Source: Mastigias papua (lineage: Eukaryota; Cnidaria; Scyphozoa; Rhizostomeae; Mastigiidae). Taken from it: a stretch of 64,000 nucleotides of DNA. Positions 41,481 through 53,850 of the stretch are shown here, in pieces (the stretch's first letter is position 1; every line of letters starts with the position of its first letter). The notes under the pieces were generated by a model. It searched no databases and had not been told where the DNA came from. It saw only the letters and a list, made by a program, of their open reading frames with translations. The translations under genes and the position numbers were made by a program. The stretch is taken from NCBI GenBank assembly GCA_964019165.1, contig OZ025273.1, forward strand, positions 8,802,225-8,866,224. The letters run 5' to 3'.

Positions 41481-42792
41481 TGATAATTTTACAGCACCAT
41501 TTTAGACTCCGAATGGTCCTTATAATTGTCTGACTGTAAATTAAATTAATCTTGATAGTATAAAAGCAGCTATTGGATAAAAGCAGTCGTTGGCTTGAGG
41601 CTACTGAGCACTAGAAGTTCATTGTTCGCATTCATTCGTGAAAATAGTTCCTAATTTCCAAGAAGTTCCTAGTGCCATGAAACTTAACTTCTCCCACAAC
41701 ATAAGATAAACTTAATGGAATGAATATAGGTAAGGATAACAGGTGTGCAAAGCTGTTTTGTCCGCATTTTATTTTTATTCCTGCAGGTCTTAGTTTTAAG
41801 TTGGAATTGCTTATAATCCCCACATATATGCCGATTATAATTCAATTCCGACGATTTTGTCGACGGGCGATTGTAGCACATTGACAACAATAAAAATTCT
41901 GATAAAAACTCGTTTTTAAACGTTGGATTCATCTTTTTAAATCAGTCTAGCCTATCCCCTGCACTTGAGGTTGTTGTTGGTGCTGTTACTGTTAGTGGCA
42001 GTTGTTGCTCTATGGTTGTTGCTTTTTGCTGACTTTTTAGACGTTTCCCATGACAAGATCCAGGTGGCGATTTACTTTAAGCATCTGCCCTTGTTGATAT
42101 GGAGAAATCGTAGGAAACAATCTGCAGAAACATTGAATTAGAAAAGAGGTGCCGACGTGGTTTTTTACATTTTAGTTGATACAAATGACTTGAAGATTAA
42201 AGTTTCCCACAGCACGTATCAAAAATTAATTTATTCTTTAATCCAAACAGCGAATGCCCAACAGTCTAAGGTACATATGTGATCTGTTTTTGAGCTTAAG
42301 CAATATTTCCTGGCCAATACGTAAAACCTAGCGAAATGTGCGTCGGATATATTGTTTCTAAATATGTGTACTCTTTGGAATCTGACAGTAATTTAAGAAG
42401 ATGATTATTGATTGGTGGAATATTTACTGAGATCATATCTTCATTAATAGAAAGCCAGTGGCTTATGTTCACGGGAACTTTCACGCATTCAGACCACCAC
42501 TTTGATTAGCAATCTTCAAAAGAAACCCGACATATTCTATATGCAGCTTCGATCACATAGTCCATGTAACGATTCAGTTTCATTAAGTGCCCCTCCGTTA
42601 TATTGCCTCTCAAAACCTGTTGGATTCGACGTTTAATGTACCAATGGCGTGGCAGACATGTAGGCCGAAGCATTAATACGTTGGCAAGTAGCGTCTATAT
42701 AATTTACCCAACACAACTGTATTTCTGCGCAAACTAACGTAACGTTTGAATATATGATCATTGTCACTGCCTGCATTAAATCTCTCTGCAGT
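41481..42792. other. No recognised gene
   Basis: Unremarkable AT-rich sequence with short open frames only. Confidence 0.5.
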
Positions 42793-42974
42793 AGCATAGC
42801 CACCAAATGTTTGAGAACCCTGTCAGGTCTATTTTGTCCCAACCTAATTGACCGATCATCGTGCAGGATTCTGACCATACATCCTAAGACTAGGCCCATT
42901 TTGCGTGATGATTGGTCAATTGGGTCGGGAGAAAATAGACATGACAAGGCTCTAAAACAGTTGGTGGCTATGCT
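42793..42974. mobile_element. Foldback MITE, 72-bp arms
   Basis: Arms 42793-42864 and 42903-42974, both beginning AGCATAGCCACCAA when read inward, match at roughly 85 percent around a 38-nt centre. The two facing open frames with similar peptide text (KHLVAML/KQLVAML) are mirror products of the arms. Confidence 0.82.
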
Positions 42975-43824
42975 GGGATGGGATTGGCAAAGTGTAAAAG
43001 TTTATTAGCAAGTTTAGCAGAGCATATTTGTTTGCTGTAAAACAAGCTATCTCTCTTAACTCTTATAATTATTTGCATGTTTGCTACCAGTACGAGTTTA
43101 ACCTGGACACCATAGAGGCTATAGTTTTAGCAAACTGCTTTAGTTCACTGGGAAACACTCGAGTGAGTGCAAGCAATCTTAAGTACTTTGACAAATATTG
43201 AGGTGTAAAAAAAAGACAGAGTTTTGGCATTCTGAGTTCTAAAATTGAGTTCATTTGATCAGTTCTTATACGTAAATCACCGCATATTATAACCGGCATT
43301 TTTATAGGGTCAATAGGGATTTTTTTAACTTGCAGTTCTACACAAAATGTAGATGAAAAGTCTGTTGGTACTACAGAACTTCACTACAGCATGAAAAAGT
43401 GACAACATTTTTTAGACATGTTGAAAAGGTTTTTTCATCCGACATTCGTCAGAGTATGAAACGTCGGATAACGACCGAGAGGTGAACCGAAATATATGGC
43501 CAGAACATACGTGAAATGTGCATTTCTAGAAACTCTGTGTGCAGTTCTAGAGAAAGGTATGTGCAGACTACATTACATACAGCTATTGCGAATGACTGCC
43601 CTTAAAGTAGAGTGTTGTATATACGTTCTTATTTCCAATAAGTATGGCAACAAAACATGCATGATTTCAGTCCCAGCCTGTCAGGTATCAGTGGTTTATG
43701 CTTATGAGAGTCAATTGCTATTCATCATTGCAGTAGCCGCGAGAATAACGTACAGCTCTAAATTTTCCTTAGAAACAGTCCGAGGGCCAGGCTGACTTAG
43801 GTTTTTATGTAAAACCACTTAGAC

Positions 43825-44269
43825 CAGGCATGTCCAAAGTCCGGCCCGCGGGCCAAATCCGGCCCTCGGTCAAATTTTATCCGGCCCGCAGCCTAGTCAT
43901 GAAATATATAACGCTTGTATACTGTTATTTGGCTAGCAGTATTAATATTCTTCATTTACCTACTAGAGGCCAACAGAACTTTACACAAGACAACCCCCAA
44001 CCTGCTAGAATTCATGGTCAGTGGTTTTCCGCCATTATGTCTTAACAAATAACAATTCGTATCCAGTCCCTGCAGTTGGCTCTCCTAAAAATTTAGTTGT
44101 TTTTTCCGGTTTTTTCAGCAGCGTAGCATGTATGATTTCAGTGTACGATTTGTTGTAAAGTAGAGTGTGATTTTCTTAAATTATCGTTGCTATATGTAAA
44201 AAAGGTTGGCCCCCACCACTTTTACAATAGAAAATCTGGCCCTCGTCGCAAAAAGTTTGGACACCCCTG
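43825..44269. mobile_element. Nonautonomous hAT-like element, TSD ACTTAGAC
   Basis: The ends are CAGGCATGTCCAAAGTCC and, reverse-complemented, CAGGGGTGTCCAAACTTT. It is flanked by exact 8-bp duplications ACTTAGAC (43817-43824 and 44270-44277). The subterminal region is rich in CCGGCCC. It is 445 bp with no transposase. The CAGNNNTGTCCAAA terminus is widespread among animal hAT elements. Confidence 0.9.
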
Positions 44270-44277
44270 ACTTAGAC

Positions 44278-45544
44278 TTTTTATGATATAAATGCTCCTA
44301 TTATATGGTTTGTTAATAGTTGACTTTTATCAAACCGAAAGCTATAAAGTCTAGTTGTTTTCTACAAACGTTTAAAATTTTTACTGATAGAGTGATGTCA
44401 GTACTGTCTATTGTTGAAATGCATACAGTGCCGGACATACGCAACTGGAAATGTTTGTGATCATTTTACCATATCTTTTGGAATCTGGAAGTATTATGCA
44501 TCGAAATTTAACTATATTGCTTTGTAGTAAGATGAACTGTATGATACATTCACCTGAGCGATCAGTGAGGGGTTAAGTTTAGAACCCCAATGGATCCTCC
44601 TAGTTACTCTCATCACCCTTATGATGTCTATGGAGCCAGTAAACAGCTTTTGTTATTTTCAACATTCCTTTCAAATCAGCATGTGTAATTTAATTTGTTT
44701 GCCAACAAGACCAAAACGGCCAATTACATAACTTGGTTAGAAATTTGGTACGCTTCGTTCCTCGTATTTTCCCTTTAGAAATTGTTGGATTATCACAGAG
44801 CAAGGGAGAACAGTGAATTGAATGTAGGCTATCGTAAGCAACTTTGGAGACTGAAGTTTAAGGAAAGGACAAAGATTTGCATTCCAGGTTCTAAAACTGG
44901 ATCAAGTTAATCAGACTATTTATAACTTGCAGGGAATTACGTGCTCTGTGTAGTCATCGACTATTTGAAATAGGGCACCAACCCAATACATCTGTATCTA
45001 GAAGTTATAAATTGAAATGACATAGTTACCTCTGTGATTCATGCATAGCGAGTGAATTAGGGACCCCAGTGAAATCTTGAAAGTGGTTAACTATTATCTA
45101 TCTAATAGTTTTTTATAGGAAATTTTGATGTTGATACGATTAAGTGACAGAGCTGCAAAAACGTCTCTTAATCATGGATAATGGAAGAAAATGCGTGTTA
45201 ATGTTTATGAGAAACTTTATCTATTCCCAGTTTCCAGAACTCCAGGGCATTTTAGATAAAGCAAGACTTTACTACTAGCTGAAGTATACCCTAGTCAATT
45301 TGAAAGTGATTAACTCCTATTGAGTTACTATTTTGTCGAAGAAGAGGACTCTGAAATTTGATTGGTCCGTGGATTGGTTGTGATTGGTGGAGTATTTGGC
45401 ACTCTGTCAGGACAATGGGCTCCCTTGTTGGTTTTGCTTTTCATTAAGAACTGAATTGTTGTACGAAGCAAAATATTCTTTGCATCACAAATCAGTTAGA
45501 ACAGAGTGAAGTGAGGATGCATGTTTTTTCATAGGGAAGCTTTT
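44278..45544. other. No recognised gene
   Basis: Intergenic AT-rich sequence; no element boundaries, RNA gene or long open frame seen. Confidence 0.5.
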
Positions 45545-45830
45545 TTGGCCCAGTATTGGAACTTTCATAGTTATTTCATGCTTTCAGTGACAAAACTTGT
45601 GTAAGACTTTCTTATGCAAAACGTTTGAGCTTGAGTAACGACACACACAGACAGGCACTGCACAAACGCATAATTGGGGCAAAGTAGATAAGCACAGGAA
45701 ATATATACAAATTAAGTTAAAGAGACGATGTGCATTCGAATTTATATGTATAGGAGCTTATTGATATTCCTTAGTATCACAATCCGGTATTAAGATGTCT
45801 TAACTTCTTGAGCTGTCGAGCAACACTTTC
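45545..45830 (-). mobile_element. Dispersed ~300-bp repeat family, inverted copy
   Basis: Reverse complement of the phrases at 15.93-16.22 kb: CAGTATTGGAACTTTCATAG, TTTCTTATGCAAAACG, GGCACTGCACAAAC, CCGGTATTAAGATGTCTTAA. Confidence 0.55.
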
Positions 45831-46132
45831 TCATAAAAAAGTTTCTGATGAAAATCGTGTACTCGACTTCCTACTCTTAAAATTGGATTTGTTCAAGGCT
45901 TACACACTTTTTTTTAGTGAGAATATAATCTATATGAATATTATGGCGCAAAATCCCTGAAATTTAAGAATAATTTAAGAATAATGCAAAGCTCAAGATT
46001 CATTAAGGGTTAGGTTTATAGGCTATTTGAGTTGTATATAGATTATCCTATGATACGACACAGAAAGTCTTCGGAGAGTATCCATTAACCACTTTTTAGT
46101 ATATTAGATCGTTAGAATATTCTTAGATTATT

Positions 46133-46473
46133 AAACGTGTTTTTTTATAAGAAAAAAGTTTATAAGAAAATGAGGCTCAAATGGCCAAAATCTTAAGAAA
46201 ATCCTAAGAAAATCACAAGGCTCAAGTTCAAGAAAATCCTAAGAAAATTACAGTTCATCTTCTTTACATGCTAGAAATTGATATTGGCTCATTTTTGCAA
46301 TCTCGTACAAAGATTGAGAATTATGGTGGCCCAACAAATACAGAGTAGCCTGTTTCATCCAGTTTATCCCTGCAAAGTTAAGAAAATCTTAAGAAAATCT
46401 CAGCCTCAAATTCGTGAAAAATTAAGAAAATTGAGCCTCAGGAAAAGTGTTTTTCTTATAAAAAAAACGTGTA
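46133..46473 (+). mobile_element. AT-rich MITE, copy A (ends ACGTGTTTTTTTATAAGAAA)
   Basis: The ends are inverted (…ATAAGAAAAA / TTTTTCTTATAA…), followed by CGTGT. The interior is built of AAGAAAATC and GGCTCAA phrases. A second copy in reverse orientation is at 59149-59495, sharing the block ATTGGCTCATTTTTGCAA and GTACAAAGATTGAGA. Confidence 0.75.
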
Positions 46474-47939
46474 TTCATAGAAGTATTAATGCTCAAAATA
46501 GCTAACATTTAAGAATGGTTTATGAATATTACTAGATTCAAAATAGAAAATTTTTAAGAATATTGAGGGTCGGTAAAAAAAAGAAATTAGGTATTCTTAC
46601 ATAAAAAGACTGTATATCAGTCGCCTGATCTAATTCCATATTACAAGTATAAGAAAACTTCATTACTGAGAATTTCAGTGGAATGTGGGGTATTGGGTGG
46701 AACCGATGAGAAATTTTTCTGGCCTGACCACGCCCTTTATTTTCAATTTGAATATGAACGACACCAGCTTTCCACAAAGTTAATTGAGTAAACGTTAAAC
46801 GACAGCGCTATTGATATCTCAATCAAAAAAGTTTTGTGAATACACTTCTGAGGAGATACGTGGTTGTATCACTGCTCACTTTTGCTGCTCACCACTGCAG
46901 GAACCATTTTATTATTGCAAAAGTGGTTATCACTGCCTGCTGCATTAGGTATGTCTAATGCAGAATTGCTGGTGAGCCATACTTAATTTTAACCTGGGGT
47001 GATGGCCAACTGGTGTGTGGTGACAAAATGGTTTTTTACAGTGATAGTACAAATGTGCAATGATAAGAACACTTGATTGCTTTGATTTATATATCGATTG
47101 CGGTATCAATAGCAGTCACTAATCAATGTTCAATCATTAAGAATCACTGATCAATGTTTATTCTGTTTACTTTGTGGCAAAGTGGCGTCTATCAAATTAA
47201 AGCAGAAACGAAGGACGCGATAAGAAAATCTCTCTTATGGGCTCCGCCCAATATCCCCTCTTTTCACCAAAGTGTGCAGTGGTAACTTCTCCTTATTAGG
47301 TATGTGCGGAGCATCGTATGACCCAAAGCCCTTTTCTTCGTAGTGCTTTATGCCACATATTGATGTCGCGCCTTCCATAATTACCTATTGTCCTTCATTT
47401 AGTTATACGGTGTATTCCGTAGATGACTCTGCAAGTGCTGTTATATGTTGTTCTCTAGCTTGTGAATAGAATCATTAGTTCACGTTACTCTTTGAATTCT
47501 ACGTGAGTACGTTGGTAACTATAGGCTGCATGTGTTTAAGAAATATGCAACCATACCCCTGTTGTATACTATTAAAATTCCGTATCAAGCTGATGGGAAA
47601 GCATACCTTTACGTCAAAAATGGAGAATACTTGAAAGCACGACAATCGAGGATAAAAACTCCATGATCGAAATATGCAATATGTTGTAGGCAGTTCCAAT
47701 GCAAATAAGAGAAAGGATATAAATCCCTTTGAATTAAGTATTGAGGTAAGGTGACAGTCTATCAGACCCCTGGCGAGAAGTTTCATAATTAACTTTTCTA
47801 GCGTGATAATAATAATAAATGAAAACAATACGAATACGCGGCTGGAGGCCATTTCATTGTGACATGTGATTTACCGTTGTCCAATCAACATTCGCTGTAG
47901 ACAATAGGATATCATTGTAATGGCTGCTGCAAATGTCAG
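46474..47939. other. Upstream region of the NRARP-like gene
   Basis: No gene recognised. Besides the consensus CSL site at 47940, a TGGGAA core occurs at 47594-47599 and a near match CGTGAGTA near 47500. A TATA-like GATATAAATC lies near 47717, rather far from the start codon. Confidence 0.4.
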
Positions 47940-47948
47940 TTTCTCACG
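47940..47948 (-). promoter_or_regulatory. Candidate CSL/Su(H) (RBPJ) binding site
   Basis: Minus-strand CGTGAGAAA fits the Su(H) consensus YGTGRGAAM at every position. It lies 131 bp before the NRARP-like ATG. By chance one such site is expected about every 16 kb counting both strands. NRARP is a direct Notch target in vertebrates, so the position makes sense. No second, oppositely oriented site of a paired SPS element was found. Confidence 0.5.
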
Positions 47949-48078
47949 ATCATAATACGTTGCTCAAATAGAGTCTGAGATCGCTGAAGCCTTCAGATTG
48001 TTATTGTCCGGGGTAAACCACACAACAACTGCTCCTGAACGATGATCGAACAGTCTACAACCTGATCGCTTCAATGAA

Positions 48079-48429
48079 ATGACTCAGACACAACCCCAGG
48101 GACAAATCGCGAATCTGGCCGTGGCCTACTCCTGTGAATATGTTCAGATAAGACTGGAAAAGGCCGTTGAAAATGGCAACCCCAATGAATTGAAACGGCT
48201 GTTGCAAGAGGAGACTTCATTGGATTTGAATGCAATGAACTCTGAAGGACTCAGCCCATTTCACAAGTGTGTCATGAGGGGAAATCTCGACTGTTTAAAA
48301 ATACTTGTTCGACATGGAGCTGACATAAAACTGGCTACTAGAGATGGGTGGTCACCGATGCATCTTGCCACATTGAAAGGCCATAGCAAGGTATTACTTT
48401 ACCTTCTTACTCAAGGAAAAGGCAGGTAA
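48079..48429 (+). CDS. NRARP: Notch-regulated ankyrin repeat protein (NRARP-like), single exon
   Basis: A 116-aa intronless frame; vertebrate NRARP is about 114 aa. The N-terminal part (1-50) has the helix YVQIRLEKAVENGNPNELKR and LLQEETS. Ankyrin repeat 1 is about 55-85 (GLSPFHKCVMRGNLDCLKIL) and repeat 2 about 88-116. The strongest family mark is ADIKLATRDGWSPMHLA followed by GH and VLLYLLTQGKGR at the C-terminus, aligning with the end of NRARP. Family knowledge: NRARP docks on the Notch intracellular domain-CSL complex, promotes loss of the Notch intracellular domain, and is itself induced by Notch, giving negative feedback. The start is ATG 48079; the ATG five bases earlier is out of frame and stops at once. 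It stands alone in a gene-poor 26-kb interval, downstream of EXD3 on the same strand. Confidence 0.9.
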   Translation: MTQTQPQGQIANLAVAYSCEYVQIRLEKAVENGNPNELKRLLQEETSLDLNAMNSEGLSPFHKCVMRGNLDCLKILVRHGADIKLATRDGWSPMHLATLKGHSKVLLYLLTQGKGR

Positions 48430-50589
48430 ATTCTCGTGCATACGTCATGTTTTGTCGGCGGACAGCTGTTGCCTGTTTGAAAGATCATGTACCATCCCAT
48501 AAATCGTACATAACCTTGAAGTGAATCACTTTCTCGTGCCTCTTGATAAGAAGTTTTCATGCTGTGGGATCGCTGAAAATCGATTACTGAAAACTCTTGT
48601 TGACGCAAGTACGTAGTGAAATTAGAGCAACTGATGTTGAGCTAGTAACTATGTCATTCTGCTTGAAAGTGGGGGAACACGTGCAGAAATCGCATTGCAA
48701 GTTGCGACGTTTACTGGGTTTTGATAGAGTGACACCCGTTAGGTAAGCTAATTAACTGAGAATATAGGTATTTATAGCCAATACAACTCATCAGAGAAAT
48801 GAATCGCTTCTAGCCTGCGCCATCACTGCCACAGAGGAAACGGACAGTACGCACAAACTAATGCTGGGAACTGAATGTAAAGTGCAGTGGCTTAGAATCG
48901 TGCTGTTCTGATTTTGTACATCACAAAGGAAGAGTGTGGGAGCAGTTTTGGGAACTTCTCATAAATATGACAACTAAAAATTCCTCAAAAAGCAGGTAAC
49001 TTTATCTGGACGTATCTCCCTCGTAATGTCAATAACATGAAAACAATTGGGCACCTGGTAAAGGTTGAAAAATATTATTGAAAACCAACTAGTTCATCTC
49101 AAAAGAGCTCACCGCTGTGGCTTTTAAGACTGGATGCGTTACACTACTCTGTGTATTTATAGAACTTTCGATAGTTTTGGTAATTGTCGATACTTGATTG
49201 TTAGTCATTGTAGGTCTTTAGGAGAATTATTTTCCAGAGCAGCCTTATCTTCATATTTTCCAGTGCAGTTGGCGAGGCGTTCATAGTGTCCATGTTTAAA
49301 CTTGAAAGTTCATGTAAGCAGTAATAGCTGAATGACCCCGGTCTCTCGTTCGAATGTGTGTGCTTGGACATTGTAGATGTTACCACGATTTGCCCTTATT
49401 TTAGTATTGGTCCGTATTGGCACGTAAGGGTAGTTGGCCCTCACTTTATGAACGGCATTTTGTTTGTAGCCTTGCAACCAGGGAGGAAATATACTTTACA
49501 AAATAGAACAGCTGTCTCCGAAATACTGTAAGCGAGTATGGTTTTCGTATAACCCAGTTGGAGGAAGTACATTTTGAACTGCTCAAGATGTTGTTAGTAG
49601 TCACGCCCTTCGATCTCTTCTTATATCTAAACTGATAATTTTTGAGGATAGATAGAATGTTCCTTAAACTGTTATAGAGTCGATTTAGTCTAAGATTTAG
49701 TCGATGCGACCAAGTAAACCCTAGATAAGTGCGTATTATTGCAGCCAGGCGAATTATGAAAAGTCTCAAACAATTTCAATTACCACTGTGACTTGATTTC
49801 CCTTCTGAACGTATTCTAAAACAAGGAAATCATGTAAGGAAATGATCCTCGAATATTGCTTCAGTTGGACAGAAGGAATTCTGCCCCAAACACGTATTGT
49901 TGTTTCGTCTTTATCAGCCCATGCTATCACTGAGTCCTCGATTGGGGTCATGTCTCACACACGTCATCCTCGAGGATATTGTGGTTTTGTGCAAATGACT
50001 CAAGCGTAGGTTTACAGATCTGCATTTTCCTTATAATATGAGGCATTTGGCTACTTGTATTGAGCGTTAGTTCACAGTAAAGCTCTGGATTTTAAAATTC
50101 CGATGGTTACGTATAAAGCAAATTGATTCGGAATTAGGAGGGACAGAATTCTGATTGCTTTCAAAAATAGGATGACATTTATGTAGTGTAACGTGTTTCG
50201 CCATTTTATCAATAGCCCACACTTTTCTTCTTAAGTTCATTTTTCATGCCGAAAGGGTGTTTGAATTGATATCGTTGCCCAATACAGATATGAAACAGAT
50301 TCCTGGTTGAACTTTGGGCTCCGTCCGGTCCGGATCCTTCCAAGTGCTTTTAAAGCGTGAAATGATCGCGAATCTGTAGAAACAATATTGTGAAATAGCA
50401 GCCAGATAGATATATGCGCTGGAATCATTTCTAGACCATTGTATATAGGCAACTGAGCAAAGCTTGTTCAGTATCTGATCTTTGCAGCCTTCTGGAGCTG
50501 ATAGCAAAATTTTGCATTGCGAGGCTGGTTACCTTTCAACATGTTTACGGAGCCCATAAGATGCAAGTGATTTACACGTTTTTTCTGCG
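48430..50589. other. Downstream of NRARP-like gene, no recognised gene
   Basis: Probably contains the NRARP 3' untranslated region. Two adjoining minus-strand frames (49446-49769 and 49766-49951) have fairly gene-like composition, for example DSVIAWADKDETTIRVWGR, but match nothing I know and lack a convincing exon structure. Confidence 0.4.
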
Positions 50590-50720
50590 ACAGTCTTTTT
50601 TGGCCCGGTAACGAGACTACACTAGCTTTTTCATGATTTCAGTAATAAAACTTTTAGGACTATCTGACCAGGAATGTTTGAGTTTGTATACACGGCTTTT
50701 TTATAAGAAACCTACATGTA
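50590..50720 (-). mobile_element. Fragment of the dispersed ~300-bp family
   Basis: GGCCCGGTAACGAGACTACA, TTCATGATTTCAGTAATAAA and CTTTTTTATAAGAAACC follow the same order as the inverted copy at 45.5 kb. Confidence 0.45.
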
Positions 50721-50989
50721 GAATGCGGAAATATTTACTGAACTTATACTACTAAAGGAAAAATCCCTAAAGAACTTTCATTTTCAAATTCCGAGTGCTG
50801 TACTCAGATGCAAGTGAAGATTACATTACATTGGATGATATCAATGGAATAGACATGATACTTCTTGATTGAAATTATGCTTTTGCATATATAGAACTTA
50901 TTTCCTGTCCCATTTGTGCTTTTGAGGTTGAGTTCTAGCCATAATTAAAGGTAAAATTCAGAATTTAAATGCTTTTCTAGTGTCTGTGT

Positions 50990-51450
50990 CATTTTGTGGT
51001 ACTCTATGTGCAGTGAAAATTAACGAACTATTAAGGAACTTTTAGTACTAGAATTTGATAAAAAGAGGTTCGAAAATAAGGAACTTTTAGAACTAGGCCT
51101 TTAGCTAGGTTCCTTATTAGAAAAAAGCGTGTACTACTAAAGAAAAATTCCCCAAGAAACTTTTCAATCTGAACAACTTTTATAGCACCAGACAATCAAG
51201 AATTAGGAAGCAAAACCCTCATAGATTATTTGCTGTGCTTGTGTTAGGTCTTCATTTTTCATTGATCTTACGTTACAGCGAGAATTAAAGGCAAAATCCT
51301 TGTACCATTTTTATGCACTAATTGTGCGCTGAAAATTAAGAAACTATTAAGGAACTTTTAGTACTATAATTTGATCATCAGAGTGTCCAAAAATAAGGAA
51401 CTTTTGGAACTAGACCTTGATCTAGGTTCCTTATGGAAAAGGCGTGTATC
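50990..51450 (+). repeat. Two diverged direct copies of a GGAACTTTTAGTACTA repeat
   Basis: Copies at about 51018-51140 and 51335-51452 share CTATTAAGGAACTTTTAGTA, TAAGGAACTTTT, CTAGGTTCCTTAT and end in GCGTGTA. Similar ends (CTACTAGGCCTTGAGCC, AAAAAACGTG) recur near 58.1 kb. They look like MITE ends of the same TTCTTAT...ACGTGTA group. Confidence 0.6.
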
Positions 51451-52485
51451 ACTTTAATGGTACACAATGTGAGCAGGATTGCAGAAGCATAACATTGGAA
51501 TACATAGAGATAATCACGGTTAAAATACACGAATGGAATGAAAGAGGTGATGAGCTTGCTTAAAAGTTGTAAGTACAGTGTATATGTCGTTGTATCGACC
51601 TTCTTTGGTCGTATAAACTACTTTCTTATAGAAAAACGTGTATTTCGCTTTTATGGGCCTCCTTTCCTGAAATGATTGCAATTTCTTGTGAGTAGCTCGT
51701 AGAAGACAGCATAGTATACATGCAACAAGAGAGAATGTCCATGAAGCGCAGAAAGGAACTTTTGAAACGCGTTTTTTATTTCCGCTTAGAAATGTTACCA
51801 CAGAGAAAAAGGACATTCTTTATGAGCCTTATAATTCGAAGAGGAATGGCATCAATTTTCGTCTTTTATATTTTTTCAAAGAATATCCTGAAGTCCCCAC
51901 ATAGAGCATTGGCTTAATTCGACCAGGCCAGTTTGGACTAGGCCAATACTTAATCCCGGTTATGACAAACGTGGAAAACGTCATATCAACTGCCGGTTCA
52001 TTTGTAATAATCAAGCTAAATTTGGGGCTTATGAATGGAGAATTTCGGGATGGTCATACTCTTGTGAACAATTACGGGAGTTTGATTTTGTTGTGGAAAA
52101 TAGCTAATGGTGAATTTTGTGTGTCAGAGAATGGATTTACGATAAGTGATGATGGAAAGCAAATACTTATGGAGATATAAGTTAACATGTGTCATTTTAT
52201 GAAACGCTCATTGAGAAAGATTGAAACTATCTTGTAGTCTTGTATGTATTTATGTATGTATGTAGTATGTATGTGCGGTATGCAGCAGGATAACACACAT
52301 TGCATATTAAATAATTGCATAAATACGTGCATTCATACAGACATTGCATGTGGTGCAAGCAGGTTTTTTTGTAACAATTTTGATTTCGTAGCTTTAGACG
52401 GCACTTCCTAGATCTGCTGCATGCCCTAACAGGTTATATGGAATTTCATTTAGCAATAGCAGTTAAGGATTGCAGTTCGCTAAGT

Positions 52486-52617
<132 letters not shown>

Positions 52618-53611
52618 TTATATGCATATGAAGCTATATTAATGTATGTGTTCATGCACTTTAACTATTCTGTTACGCCACCGCTACCGAGTTTCTCATG
52701 CGACACGCCCAATCGTAAGAACATTGCCTCAAAAACCCTGTAGCTAGAATCTTGAAAAAATACAGTTCACACTGTCTAGAATTGTAGTTGAGTTGTAGTT
52801 GTTAGAAGTAGATGAAAGTATGAGTGGATTGGAATGTATGAAGACACATGAATTGTGATTAGTTTTTCAGTTTTATGGAAATAATTCGCATTCGCTGATT
52901 GTTGAGATTGTAATATTTGCAAATTGTAAATGATATATGTTAAAGAATATATTCTTAAAAGCTAAAATTTGCTCAAGATGATCGTTTTGTGACTTTTAAT
53001 CTATCCACCACGTTTCATTTCCTTTGAATGAAAAAATTCAAGAGGACATTTTTAATCTGCAAAAGATTTTTCAGGCGTTTTCGTTGTAGTCGGGTTCCGC
53101 TTTCATGTGAAACTCCCAGCTGTATAAAACAATACATTTCGGCATATCTAGTATATTTTTATTATGATGAGTCTTTGGTCTGAATCGAGGCTTGAGTTCC
53201 GCATTTTGCATCGCAACGAGGCATAAGGTTCCTTGTCGTGTTTCTTGTTATCAAGAGCCTTAAAACGGCTGGTACGTTGGAGTTACATAGCCAAGTTCTA
53301 TATGAAGATAACGGCTTGAATTAAAATTTTTAGAAGAAATTGATGATACAGAACTAATTTTGCTAGAATAAAAGCGACAAAGCATCTTATCCACACTGTG
53401 CAGTATTAAACCAGACATTTATCTTTTCATATGAGCCTAGACAGTTCCTTCGAGTTCCTTTCTTCTAAGGCATTCTCAGTCTCGATGTCCTTGGACAGAT
53501 TTTCCTTATAAACAAAATCGAAGAGAAGAGGCTTTCTGAGATAAGGGGTACCATCTTTTAAAGCGTGCACTCGTTTCTGTTTTTGAATTGAATAGTTTGT
53601 CAGAAAATACT

Positions 53612-53850
53612 GCACCACTGCTCAGAAAATTAAAAAGTTCAACACCGGATTTTTGAGACCTAACAAAACCGATAAGTTCATATACACTTGAAATTTCAAA
53701 TTCTCACTCATGTTTGTCTGTAATAATGCAGCTATATTGCACAGCCTCAAACATTTTTGCTATTAACATCGTAATAAATCTTTTAGTACTGGAATCTTTT
53801 GAAGCTATGAAAGTTTCAGTACTGGACTAAAACATATTTCTTATATAAAA
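53612..53850 (+). mobile_element. Dispersed ~300-bp repeat family, copy
   Basis: CTGCTCAGAAAATTAAAAAG, GAGACCTAACAAAACCGATA, AGTACTGGAATCTTTTGAAG and TTCAGTACTGG match the 15.93-kb copy in order and spacing; it ends in TTTCTTATATAAAAACTTG. Confidence 0.6.

Noticed and set aside
43425..43480. Hammerhead-like GAAACGTC with ATCCGAC/GTCGGAT arms
   Set aside because: GAAAC-GUC is present but no CUGANGA precedes it at usable spacing on either strand.
49446..49951. Two adjoining minus-strand frames with gene-like composition
   Set aside because: No homology recognised, the frames differ and no clear splice pair joins them.
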